A stretch of 64,000 nucleotides of DNA from DATJPR01 sp963811705 (GTDB lineage Bacteria; Bacteroidota; Ignavibacteria; UBA10030; UBA6906): positions 434,001-498,000 of the forward strand of contig CAWESL010000002.1 of NCBI GenBank assembly GCA_963811705.1, written 5' to 3'. Each line of letters starts with the position of its first letter. The stretch's first letter is position 1. Under the pieces are notes generated by a model, which saw nothing but the letters and a program-made list of their open reading frames with translations, was not told where the DNA came from and ran no database searches. Shown piece after piece: positions 34,293 to 42,655 of this stretch. The translations under genes were made by a program, and so were the position numbers.

Positions 34293-35453
34293 ATGAAACG
34301 GTGGCAACTCATTATGGCCTTGATCCCACTCTCGATGGCTGTCTCCCATGCACAGGAGCGTCCGCTCACACCGGGCGACACACTGCAGAGTCCCGCTCTC
34401 GGCGCCGGAGGGATGGTGACGTTCAAGATTTATGCGCCGGCGGCGCGGGAGGTTGCGCTGAACGCCGGAGACATCCCGGAACCGCTTCGGAACCCGGTAT
34501 TCACAAAACACCCTGACGGCGTCTGGGAGGCAACTATCGGCCCGGTTGAACCGGGCGCCTACCGCTACACCTTCGTTGTCGACAGCCTTCCCGTGATGGA
34601 TCCGCGCAATCCCTCGGTCAGCGAATCCAACGAGAATGCCTGGAGTCTCTTTTATGTGCCGGGCGCTGAATTCATGGATACCCGGAATGTGCCGCACGGC
34701 GCCATCGCCTCTGTGACGTATTATTCAACGTCGCTGCAGCGGTTCAGGAGAATGCACGTGTACACGCCGCCGGGATACGAAGCGGGCAACAGCAAGTATC
34801 CGGTGTTCTATCTTCTTCACGGCGCGTGGGACTGTGACGACGCGTGGCCCAGTGTCGGGCGCGCCGGGTTCATACTTGACAATCTGATTGCCGCAGGGAA
34901 AGCCGTGCCCATGGTCGTGGTGATGCCGGCCGGTCACACGGGACCGTTCCATGCCGGCATGCGTCTCTCCCGGCGGGCGGCGAACGGCAAGGATGAATTC
35001 ATCGAGGACTTCGTCGATGACATCAAACCGTACGTCGAGGGCCATTACCGCGTGTACACCGATCGGGAACACCGGGCGATTGCGGGTCTCTCGATGGGCG
35101 GTGCGCAGGCACTGAATGTCGGGATCGCACACCTAGCCGACTACTCGGCAATCGGCGTCTTCAGCTCGGGGATCTTCGAGCTCGGGGGGATCGATGCGGG
35201 AACCACGCCGCCCGGCACCTCATGGGAAGAGCGCAACAGATCCATGCTCGACGACACCACGCTGAAGAACGGACTTACCCATCTCTGGTTCGCCACCGGC
35301 AAGGACGATTTCCTGCTGAAGGTGACCCGTTCGACGGTTGGCATGCTTAAGAAGCACGGATTCAACGTTGAGTTGGAGGAGTCGGCCGGTGGTCACACCT
35401 GGATCAACTGGAGAAACTATCTTCACGAGTTCACGCCGCTGTTATTCAAGTGA
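34293..35453 (+). CDS. Exported CE1-like carbohydrate esterase with N-terminal CBM48-like domain
   Basis: 386 residues from ATG 34293 (AAGGAGA upstream); signal peptide 1-21. Residues 30-120 are an E-set/CBM48-like sandwich (VTFKIYAPAAREVAL, PGAYRYTFVVD). Residues 135-386 are an esterase D/enterochelin-esterase-like alpha/beta hydrolase: Ser in GLSMGGAQA, Asp in ATGKDDFLL, His in GGHTWINWR. Such two-domain proteins are acetyl- or feruloyl-esterases acting on xylan or related plant polysaccharides. 67 bp after the RraA-like gene, so probably one transcript. Confidence 0.85.
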   Translation: MKRWQLIMALIPLSMAVSHAQERPLTPGDTLQSPALGAGGMVTFKIYAPAAREVALNAGDIPEPLRNPVFTKHPDGVWEATIGPVEPGAYRYTFVVDSLPVMDPRNPSVSESNENAWSLFYVPGAEFMDTRNVPHGAIASVTYYSTSLQRFRRMHVYTPPGYEAGNSKYPVFYLLHGAWDCDDAWPSVGRAGFILDNLIAAGKAVPMVVVMPAGHTGPFHAGMRLSRRAANGKDEFIEDFVDDIKPYVEGHYRVYTDREHRAIAGLSMGGAQALNVGIAHLADYSAIGVFSSGIFELGGIDAGTTPPGTSWEERNRSMLDDTTLKNGLTHLWFATGKDDFLLKVTRSTVGMLKKHGFNVELEESAGGHTWINWRNYLHEFTPLLFK

Positions 35454-35502
35454 GCTGGCGGCGATCGACCCCCTTCGACGGAATCCTGGCAAGGAGAGAA
35501 CA

Positions 35503-37284
35503 ATGAAAGCTATTTGGATTCTTGCGGTTCTGGCGCTGATCGTCGGCACCGGTCCGGTTTTCGGCCAGTCGTCCTGGCACAATCTTCATTATGCGATCTA
35601 CTTCACCTATCCCGATATCGAGCATCTCCTCGCTGACTCCGCTTCACGGGCCGAAGTGATGCGGTACTTCGCGCCGGTCAGGCCGGAGCGGGTGTATCTT
35701 GAGTGTTCCAGCGCCGGCGACGTCAACGTGGATGTGATGAGGCACGCGCGCGATTTCTTCCTTTCGCAGGGCTTGAAGGTTTCGGGGGCCATGGTGCCGA
35801 CCACGCCGGGTGGACCTCTGTGCTACAACGATCCCAGGAATCTTGCCATCCTTGAGCGGCGCTCGAAAGCGCTCGCGAGCATCTTCGATGAATTCATCCT
35901 CGACGACTGGCTTTTCACGACATGCACGTGCGAGAAATGCGTTGAGGCGCGCGGCAATCAAAGCTGGGGGGATTACCGGACAAAGCTCCTCCTCGAGAGC
36001 TCGGAACGCTACATCATCGAACCTGCGAAGAAAGCCCATCCCGGGATCCGCGTGATCATCAAATACCCCAACTGGTACGAGGGCCATCGGCAGAACGGTT
36101 ACGATGTGTACGGCGAAACGAAGCAGTTCGATGCGATGGCGGTGGGGATCGAAACCCGCAACCGGTGGTGGCACGACCAGCATATCCCGATCTACAGCGG
36201 TTATGTCTTTCAAAAGTGGTGGCCGGGTGTGGATCCCAAGAAATGGATCGGCTCGTGGCTCGACAACTATGGCATGAAGGGGGATGACAACGACTACGTT
36301 GCGCAGGTCTGGCAGGCCGTGCTCGCGCAGACGCCGGAGATCATCCTCTGGTGTGCAGGGCAACTGTTCCCTACCGGTCCGTCGAGCGACGTGTACCCTC
36401 ATTTGCGTGAGATGTTGCCGGAATTCGATAGAGTGGCGGGGCTGCTGCACGGCACAGCGCGGGGAGTGCCCATGTATCTCCCTTACGGATCAACGGGAGA
36501 ATACAACATCTTCGCCTATCTGGGGATGGCGGGGATCCCCATTGATCCGGTCGGACAGTTTCCCGATACCGCACAGATCGCAATCTTCACTGAGCATTCA
36601 CTGCGTGATCCTGGAGTGGCTGACAGGATGATCACCCGGTTGCGGAATGGGCACGATCTGTATATGACCTGGACGCTGTTTGAGAAGCTGCAGAATACGG
36701 AGTTCAAGAACACGCTCAACGTTATGGACGGTGGGGGAACTGTGACATCGTCGACATTCCGGACACGCGTCGGGTGGAGCGATCAGGTGTTCAAATCCGA
36801 CCGGCCGTTCGTCTTTCCGGCGATTCACACAACAACATGGCCGTATGCCCGCGACCTGGCATTGGTGCGGGAAGATGACGAGTTCGGAATCCTTCTTGAA
36901 GTGAAGTACCTCAACGGGACGATCTTCGTCTTGAACATGCCCGACAATATGTACGACCTGCTGCGATTGCCCGCAAGGGCGCTCGACATGATCCGCCGAC
37001 CTTTCGTGAAAGATCTGGGGATGCAGCTCGCAGGTCCGGGGGGCGTGGCGATGTATCTGTTCGGGGATAAGCAGTACGCTCTCTATAACATGAATGACGA
37101 GCCATCGAGCGTGACACTGCGATTCCCCGGCGACCTGCCCGCAACGGGGTGGAACGAGCTCGTGCACGGAAAACTTCTCGACGTCAATGTCACGAATCCC
37201 AAGAATCAATGGGAGCCGCCGGCGCATACGGAGGTCAACATCACGGTGCAGCCGTTTGAGCTAGTGATCGTCGAGGCGCCATAA
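35503..37284 (+). CDS. Exported TIM-barrel-like protein of unknown function
   Basis: 593 residues from ATG 35503 (AAGGAGA upstream); signal peptide 1-22. Residues 25-400 look like a glycoside-hydrolase-type barrel: MRYFAPVRPERVYLECS, EFILDDWLFTTCTCEKC, IRVIIKYPNWYEGH, IGSWLDNYGMKGDD, PEIILWCAGQL. The DDW and CTCEKC segments are potential catalytic or metal sites. Residues 490-593 form a beta-sandwich-like C terminus. No GH family recognised. Last gene of the rraA-esterase run (49-bp gap) and followed by repeat element B. Likely another step in polysaccharide breakdown; that is inference from context. Confidence 0.6.
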   Translation: MKAIWILAVLALIVGTGPVFGQSSWHNLHYAIYFTYPDIEHLLADSASRAEVMRYFAPVRPERVYLECSSAGDVNVDVMRHARDFFLSQGLKVSGAMVPTTPGGPLCYNDPRNLAILERRSKALASIFDEFILDDWLFTTCTCEKCVEARGNQSWGDYRTKLLLESSERYIIEPAKKAHPGIRVIIKYPNWYEGHRQNGYDVYGETKQFDAMAVGIETRNRWWHDQHIPIYSGYVFQKWWPGVDPKKWIGSWLDNYGMKGDDNDYVAQVWQAVLAQTPEIILWCAGQLFPTGPSSDVYPHLREMLPEFDRVAGLLHGTARGVPMYLPYGSTGEYNIFAYLGMAGIPIDPVGQFPDTAQIAIFTEHSLRDPGVADRMITRLRNGHDLYMTWTLFEKLQNTEFKNTLNVMDGGGTVTSSTFRTRVGWSDQVFKSDRPFVFPAIHTTTWPYARDLALVREDDEFGILLEVKYLNGTIFVLNMPDNMYDLLRLPARALDMIRRPFVKDLGMQLAGPGGVAMYLFGDKQYALYNMNDEPSSVTLRFPGDLPATGWNELVHGKLLDVNVTNPKNQWEPPAHTEVNITVQPFELVIVEAP

Positions 37285-37290
37285 AAATTA

Positions 37291-37381
37291 TGGCAGCTTA
37301 GGCAACCACATTTGGAAGTTCCAAAAGCCCATTTTCGACTAATGTTTATCGCATCAAAAAATATGGCTGCCTAAGCAACCA
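37291..37381 (+). repeat. Dispersed element B: two 18-bp near-palindromes
   Basis: TGGCAGCTTAGGCAACCA at 37291 and TGGCTGCCTAAGCAACCA at 37364, 73 bp apart. The 55-bp spacer is clearly similar to the spacer of element C. It fills the gap between the stops of two convergent genes. Confidence 0.85.
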
Positions 37382-37385
37382 CTTT

Positions 37386-38036
37386 TCACTCGATCGAGTA
37401 AAGAACTCGCACGGCGCCGCCGAAGGCATTCAACCCGCGCGAACCATCATACAGTTCGGTGATCCAACCGAGATTGTAATGCCCTTCGAGATCGACCAGC
37501 CAATGGGTGGCTATCGGAATTTCAATGCCGGTATGAATGCCGGCATCGATGCCGGTCCACCCGTCGATACATTCGCTGACGACGCCCCGCGCAAAATGCT
37601 TCTCGGATTTGATCGAACTCAGATTCAGAACAAGGATGTGAGCGCCGATATAAGGCCCGGCTCCCTCTCTGCGAATGAACCACTCTGTTCCCACCATGAC
37701 GCTCGTCATCGCTGCGCGAAAAGCAACCCGGGAGAGTACACCGAGGCCGGGATAGCGAAAGTCCTCCTCGCGGGACGCCTGCGTCACGCTCCCTGAAAGC
37801 GGAACGTAGGTTACTCCCGCGAGGATGCTCGTCCTTTGACTTTGCAGGCGACACTTCACGATTGCCTGGAACGAAAGTGCCGCCGGACCAAAACCATAAC
37901 CGGCCGGATCCGTGTACAGCGTTTCGGATTTGAGGATCGCTGCTCCTCCGCCGATCCCGGCGTCGAATGTCTGACCCCGCAACAGCGAAGTTGGGAACAG
38001 GACAAAGACGACACCGAATCCCACAACGCGATTCAT
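37386..38036 (-). CDS. Outer-membrane beta-barrel protein (paralogue of 39252-39908)
   Basis: 216 residues from ATG 38036, preceded by GGAG. Signal peptide 1-22. Strand-rich with the pattern GIGGGAAIL, GFGPAALSFQAIVK, VTYVPLSGS, IGAHILVLNLSSIKS, LEGHYNLGW. It shares this whole pattern, including YGFGP, YIPLSG and GHYNxxW, with the gene at 39252-39908, so the two arose by duplication. No name; predicted to sit in the outer membrane. Confidence 0.7.
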   Translation of the reverse strand: MNRVVGFGVVFVLFPTSLLRGQTFDAGIGGGAAILKSETLYTDPAGYGFGPAALSFQAIVKCRLQSQRTSILAGVTYVPLSGSVTQASREEDFRYPGLGVLSRVAFRAAMTSVMVGTEWFIRREGAGPYIGAHILVLNLSSIKSEKHFARGVVSECIDGWTGIDAGIHTGIEIPIATHWLVDLEGHYNLGWITELYDGSRGLNAFGGAVRVLYSIE

Positions 38037-38083
38037 GAAATCTCCGTGAGGGGACAGTGGAAGAAACTTTCGCTTCTTTCGAA

Positions 38084-39004
38084 TCAATGGATGGTCAAAT
38101 CAGTGCTCAGTCCGATTCTGACCTGATGGGAATCAGGCCGTCCACCCCCCTTCGAGAACCATCGATCGTAGAAGTCGACATTCAAGGCAATCGGCAGTGC
38201 ATAGCGGACGCCGATCGCTCCCGCGTATCGCTCCCGGGCCTCAACGACAAGCGTTGACGGATCGATGTCCATGACCGGCAGCGCATGGATCTCCGCGAGA
38301 AGCGTCAGATTCCGGATAAGTCGGGCCGCAACATTCGCAGACCAATCGAGGTTGAGAGCGGATCGCTCAGAGAGCGGAAAAGTCCAGCCGTCCGATCCCG
38401 TCAGGTATGGCACGGCAATTCGATACTTGCTCCATTGCTGATGCCACCAGACTTCTCTGACTCCAACCGCAGCGTTTATGGACCATGTCTCGCCAAACGC
38501 TGAAGAGAGCGTTATTCCCGATACTGCAGATTTGACGTCGTAGTTCACCAGCGACAGCCCGTCCTGGTAGATCCCCGGCAAATTGTCTCGCAGGGAATAC
38601 TCCCCAAGCAGATCCGACTGCGTTTCCGTCATCGTGTTGAGAAATACCGACACGGCTGGAAATTGTTCTCGCTGCGGAATGATCTGGAATCGAAAATCAA
38701 TTTCGCTTGCAGGCGGGAGGAGTTCCACGGGAGACCCGATGATTCCTTCGTGGCGATAGGTCGCTTCAAGAACTCCCGCAATGCCGACTGAGACTACTGC
38801 GTGCACGGACTTCGACGTAAGCTCGTACGGCGGATAGGAGACCGCAAGCCGGATGGAATGACCCTCGGGGATCGCCGAAGACTGATCCACGAGAGGGGAG
38901 ATCCGGACGGGGACGAGCGCGTTCGTATCGGGATTATACTGCGATGAAGATGCTTGAGAAAACAGACCCAATGCGGCAATGAGCAGCCTGCACGATCGAT
39001 TCAT
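38084..39004 (-). CDS. Predicted outer-membrane barrel protein
   Basis: 306 residues from ATG 39004, start set by GGAGGGATT. Signal peptide 1-21. The remainder alternates polar and hydrophobic strands (VVSVGIAGVLEATYRH, WSINAAVGVREVWWHQQWSKYRIAV, LNLDWSANVAARLIRN, YALPIALNVDFYDRWF) and ends DLTIH. Shape suggests a 12-14-stranded barrel; no family recognised. Lies 47 bp upstream of the smaller barrel gene and is probably co-transcribed with it. Confidence 0.65.
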   Translation of the reverse strand: MNRSCRLLIAALGLFSQASSSQYNPDTNALVPVRISPLVDQSSAIPEGHSIRLAVSYPPYELTSKSVHAVVSVGIAGVLEATYRHEGIIGSPVELLPPASEIDFRFQIIPQREQFPAVSVFLNTMTETQSDLLGEYSLRDNLPGIYQDGLSLVNYDVKSAVSGITLSSAFGETWSINAAVGVREVWWHQQWSKYRIAVPYLTGSDGWTFPLSERSALNLDWSANVAARLIRNLTLLAEIHALPVMDIDPSTLVVEARERYAGAIGVRYALPIALNVDFYDRWFSKGGGRPDSHQVRIGLSTDLTIH

Positions 39005-39106
39005 AATCCCTCCTGAGATAGACGACGGTGCATAGTTCGCATGCCAGCAATCAATACTTACAAAGAGCCCATCCACTCTGTGGGCGTGCGATTCATTGGA
39101 AAAAGA

Positions 39107-39219
39107 TGGTTGCCTAAGCAACCACAATTGGAACTTCCAAAACCCCGTTTTCGACCAATGTTCACCGCACTAAAAAATATGGCAGCCTAAGCAACCACTT
39201 TCTTCGACCTAAGCAACCA
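39107..39219 (+). repeat. Dispersed element C: two full and one partial 18-bp near-palindromes
   Basis: TGGTTGCCTAAGCAACCA at 39107, TGGCAGCCTAAGCAACCA at 39180 (73 bp apart), and the partial CCTAAGCAACCA at 39208. Spacer matches that of element B in most positions (AATTGGAACTTCC / ATTTGGAAGTTCC, TTTTCGACCAATG / TTTTCGACTAATG). Placed between two barrel genes. Confidence 0.85.
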
Positions 39220-39251
39220 CCTTCTTCGACGCTCGTGATTTTGTTTCTCTT

Positions 39252-39908
39252 CTATAGAATCGAAACCAGGAGAGTTGTCCCCACCCCCCACGCGTCCAGA
39301 CCAGGCTCGCCGTTACTCTCTTCAAACAGCCAATTGAAATTGTAGTGACCGCGAATATCGACCGAGAAGGTAGAGCCCTCGGGAACCTCGATGCCGCCGG
39401 TGATGCCGGCACCGACTCGCGTCCAGCCATCGATCCGTTGAGAGTGTGTGAGCAACCCGGCGGTGAGCTTCGATGTGATCGGACCCATCTGCACTAATTG
39501 CACCCGGAACCCAATGTGCGGACCCATACCCTCTTTCAGGAGATACCATTCAGGTCCAAGGGAGGCTTCGAAAAGCTTCGCGCGGGTGTCGCTGATTGTC
39601 CCGCGATCAGGGTTGGCGTTCCGGTCACGGAAGAGCAGATACGGTGAGTCGTTCCCGGAAAGGGGGATATACGAGAACCCCAAAACGATGTTGAGCCTTT
39701 GCAGTGGCAGTCCAATCTTGGTGATGCCTGAGTACGAAAAAACAATGGGACCAAACCCGTAGCCCTGATTGGCAAGCGCGTTTGAGTACACCGTTCCTTC
39801 TTTGAGAAACCCGAGCCCACCACCTATGCCCACCCGGATTGATTGGGCGTTTGCAAGATTCAAAAGAGACAAGAATACAGCCAGCACCCATCCTGCCATC
39901 GTTTTCAT
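39252..39908 (-). CDS. Outer-membrane beta-barrel protein (paralogue of 37386-38036)
   Basis: 218 residues; ATG 39908 preceded by GGAGGCTCC. Signal peptide 1-21. Motifs GIGGGLGFL, YGFGPIVFSYSGITKIG, FSYIPLSGND, GPHIGFRVQLVQMG, IRGHYNFNW match the paralogue almost strand for strand. Predicted small outer-membrane barrel. The first of three same-direction genes, with element C interrupting the space to the second. Confidence 0.7.
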   Translation of the reverse strand: MKTMAGWVLAVFLSLLNLANAQSIRVGIGGGLGFLKEGTVYSNALANQGYGFGPIVFSYSGITKIGLPLQRLNIVLGFSYIPLSGNDSPYLLFRDRNANPDRGTISDTRAKLFEASLGPEWYLLKEGMGPHIGFRVQLVQMGPITSKLTAGLLTHSQRIDGWTRVGAGITGGIEVPEGSTFSVDIRGHYNFNWLFEESNGEPGLDAWGVGTTLLVSIL

Positions 39909-40259
39909 GGAGCCTCCGAGGAAATTATTACGACGTTAGGACAAGGGATCCGTCAGCAGCGCATCCGACCATCATCGAGACACATGCAGGTTCACATCAC
40001 TGATGGTGTCGGAGAAGAAATATCAGAGGTTACTCTTAGAAGTGGAGAACCGCTCGACGAACCGTACTTGCTACAAGTAAATCGTGGTCAAATGTCGAAG
40101 CAGTCCCCTTCGTGAGATGGATTGAAGAGCGGAGACAGGAATTGCGTTGACCGATATTACTGAACGCACTCGCAAAAGTCAAGTGTCGAATTCTGTGCGA
40201 TACTTATTCGTGTTACTCGCTGTGTCGAAAAACTTTACCCAAGAGATGTGAGTGAACCT
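39909..40259. other. Intergenic stretch, nothing definite
   Basis: About 350 bases between two minus-strand genes. No coding frame, repeat or clear hairpin recognised. Confidence 0.3.
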
Positions 40260-40502
40260 CTATGCCGCATGTTGACGGCAATGGAAACGGCCGTCGGTAT
40301 ATCCGCCACAGTTTGCGCACAAGGATTTGCGGCAAACCACACAGACCCCCACCGCGTCGATCGCTGGATGATTGATACATCGGACATTCTCAGCCCGAAT
40401 CGTACCACAGTCAGGACAAAACTTATCTCCCTCTTCAAGCATCGTGCCGCAACGCATGCAAGGACCCAGGCACGGTTTCTCTCCTCCCTTGTGTGAAGGC
40501 AT
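40260..40502 (-). CDS. Small double zinc-ribbon/B-box-like protein
   Basis: 80 residues from ATG 40502 (AAGGAG upstream). Zinc ribbon: CMRCG (15-19) with CPDCG (29-33). The second half, CINHPAIDAVGVCVVCRKSLCANCGG...CRQH (42-78), is a B-box-type cross-brace with alternating C/H pairs. Two or three zinc ions are expected. Bacterial proteins of this sort often have a following membrane domain, which is missing here. Role unknown, probably protein binding. Confidence 0.72.
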   Translation of the reverse strand: MPSHKGGEKPCLGPCMRCGTMLEEGDKFCPDCGTIRAENVRCINHPAIDAVGVCVVCRKSLCANCGGYTDGRFHCRQHAA

Positions 40503-40632
40503 GGCATAAACTCCTTCTGAATGTGCCAATGTTGGGATTTCCTAAGAGGAATTCAAGACGAAGAGTTCTTGCAAAGAGGATCCCAGCAACGTATTTTGGA
40601 CAATCGCAAAATATCAAGACCAGGAGAAGCTC

Positions 40633-41835
40633 ATGTCCAGACTGCTCACGCGACGCGATTTCCTTCGAACGGCCGGGACGTCCCTCGTCGGGACAGCGCT
40701 CGGGGCAGGACGGCTCGGAAGACTGTTTGCCGGGGAATTGTCCCCCGCAGCACGGTTCTATGTCGGAACGTATACCGGCACAACGAGCAAAGGGATCTAT
40801 CAGGGCTGGCTCGATGTCCCGACAGGGGGTCTGCGAACCGACATCGCCGCGAACAATGTGACGAACCCTTCTTTCCTCGTCGTCACCCCATCCGGCCGGT
40901 TTCTGTACGCAGTGAACGAAGTCGAAAAGTACAATGGGGCTGAACAAGGAAGCGTCAGTGCTTTTGCCGTTAATGAAAGCAGCGGGGCGTTGAAGTTTCT
41001 GAATACACAGGCATCCGGCGGAAGAGGCCCGTGTCATATTGCTCTCGATCGCGGCGGCAACCACGTTTTCGTCGCCAACTATACGTCGGGAACGGCGGCG
41101 GCTTTTCCGATGCTGAAGGACGGCGGCCTCGCCCCGGCTTCGTCGATCGTCACGCATCACGGTTCAGGACCGAACCACGACCGGCAGGAAGGCCCGCACG
41201 CACATTGCGTCGCCGTTTCACTCGATAATCGCTTTGTGATCGTAGCGGACCTTGGGATCGACCGGTTGATGGTGTATGCGTTCGATGCGAAGAACGGCAC
41301 GCTGACGCCTGCGGCGCACCCGTTTGTGGAAATGGTTCCCGGTTCGGGACCGCGACACATCGCGTTTCATCCGGACGGAAAGAACCTCTATGTCATCACC
41401 GAATTGACCTCAACGGTGGTGTTGCTCTCCTACGATGCGTCCACTGGCCGCATGGAACCCAGGCAGACCGTCTCGACGCTTCCGTCCGAGTTTCACGGGG
41501 AGAACACCGCTGCGGAAGTCTGTACGGATGCGCGCGGCCGTTTCTTGTACTGTTCGAACCGGGGTCATGACAGCATCGCCGTATTCCGGATCGATCCCGC
41601 TTCCCGGCATCTTACACTTGTCCAGCATCAGTCATCGCTGGGCCGCAATCCCCGCAATTTCGCTCTCGATCCATCGGGGAGCTTTCTCGTTGCAGCAAAC
41701 CAGCGGTCCGATTCGATTGTTTCGTTCTCGATCGACGGCGAGCATGGGAAATTGACGCCGGCCGGACAAATGATGAAGATCGCCCAACCGGTTTGCATTC
41801 AATTTGCAGGGCACAGTCGAATGGACATGCACTGA
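40633..41835 (+). CDS. Exported lactonase-family beta-propeller protein
   Basis: 400 residues. The N terminus SRLLTRRDFLRTAGTSLVGTALGAG is a Tat signal. Residues 42-395 are a seven-bladed propeller of the 6-phosphogluconolactonase/YkgB type: FYVGTYTGTTSKGIY, NPSFLVVTPSGRFLYAVNE, GPCHIALDRGGNHVFVANYTSG, GPRHIAFHPDGKNLYVITELT, IAVFRID, GRNPRNFALDPSGSFLVAANQ. The Tat export argues against a pentose-phosphate role and for hydrolysis of sugar lactones outside the cytoplasm. AGGAG ribosome-binding site. The barrel gene follows 17 bp downstream. Confidence 0.86.
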   Translation: MSRLLTRRDFLRTAGTSLVGTALGAGRLGRLFAGELSPAARFYVGTYTGTTSKGIYQGWLDVPTGGLRTDIAANNVTNPSFLVVTPSGRFLYAVNEVEKYNGAEQGSVSAFAVNESSGALKFLNTQASGGRGPCHIALDRGGNHVFVANYTSGTAAAFPMLKDGGLAPASSIVTHHGSGPNHDRQEGPHAHCVAVSLDNRFVIVADLGIDRLMVYAFDAKNGTLTPAAHPFVEMVPGSGPRHIAFHPDGKNLYVITELTSTVVLLSYDASTGRMEPRQTVSTLPSEFHGENTAAEVCTDARGRFLYCSNRGHDSIAVFRIDPASRHLTLVQHQSSLGRNPRNFALDPSGSFLVAANQRSDSIVSFSIDGEHGKLTPAGQMMKIAQPVCIQFAGHSRMDMH

Positions 41836-41852
41836 GCCGAAGAGGAGACGAC

Positions 41853-42635
41853 GTGATACGCTATTCGTTCTCGAAAGTTGTCGTTCTCATCGCAACTTTT
41901 CTTTCCGCGGGATTGGCAGTCGCGCAGGACAACTACGAAATCCAGGTGTACGGTTCCGAGACCGTCCCCGAAGCCTCGACGATGGTTGAACTCCACAGCA
42001 ACTTTACCGCAGAGGGGTCGACCGTGCCGGTCAACGGTGTGCTTCCCACGGAGCACGCCGTCCATGAGACTCTGGAGATCACGCAGGGGGTGACGCCGTG
42101 GTTCGAGGTGGGATTCTATCTGTTTACCAGTCTTCCGTCCGGCAGTGACTACCAATGGGTCGGAAGCCACATCCGGCCGCGGGTGCGCGCCCCGGAAGAT
42201 TGGGAGTGGCCTGTGGGTGTCAGTCTCTCGGCCGAGGTGGGATATCAGCGGCGAGTGTTTTCGGAGGACACCTGGTCGGTCGAACTCCGACCGATTGTCG
42301 ATCGTCAGTTCGGGCGCTTCTATGTGAGCATCAACCCGACGTTCGACAAAGCCCTGGATCACGGGGGAATCGAGGGGTCCGTGCAATTCTCGCCGAATAT
42401 CAAAGTCAGCTACGACCTGACTTCTCTTGTCACGGCGGGAATCGAATACTACGGGAACCTCGGATCGGTGACCGGGTTCTCCGGAGCAGCAGAGCAACAA
42501 CACCAGGTTTTTCCGGCAGTCGATCTCAACTTTTCACCGGACTGGGAATTCAATTTTGGCGTCGGCTTCGGCCTCACCCCGGCCACGGATCACGCCATCG
42601 TAAAAATGATTCTCGGCCGGCGGTTGACCTGGTGA
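41853..42635 (+). CDS. Outer-membrane beta-barrel protein
   Basis: 260 residues; GTG start chosen because AGAGGAG precedes it and it falls right after the lactonase stop. Signal peptide 1-24. Barrel-type strands throughout (WFEVGFYLFTSLPSG, WPVGVSLSAEVGYQRRVF, FYVSINPTFDKAL, INVKVSYDLT-like) ending in GRRLTW, with the terminal aromatic residue typical of BamA substrates. No named family. Probably co-transcribed with the lactonase. Confidence 0.7.
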   Translation: MIRYSFSKVVVLIATFLSAGLAVAQDNYEIQVYGSETVPEASTMVELHSNFTAEGSTVPVNGVLPTEHAVHETLEITQGVTPWFEVGFYLFTSLPSGSDYQWVGSHIRPRVRAPEDWEWPVGVSLSAEVGYQRRVFSEDTWSVELRPIVDRQFGRFYVSINPTFDKALDHGGIEGSVQFSPNIKVSYDLTSLVTAGIEYYGNLGSVTGFSGAAEQQHQVFPAVDLNFSPDWEFNFGVGFGLTPATDHAIVKMILGRRLTW

Positions 42636-42655
42636 GGCGGCACTGCATCACGCCG

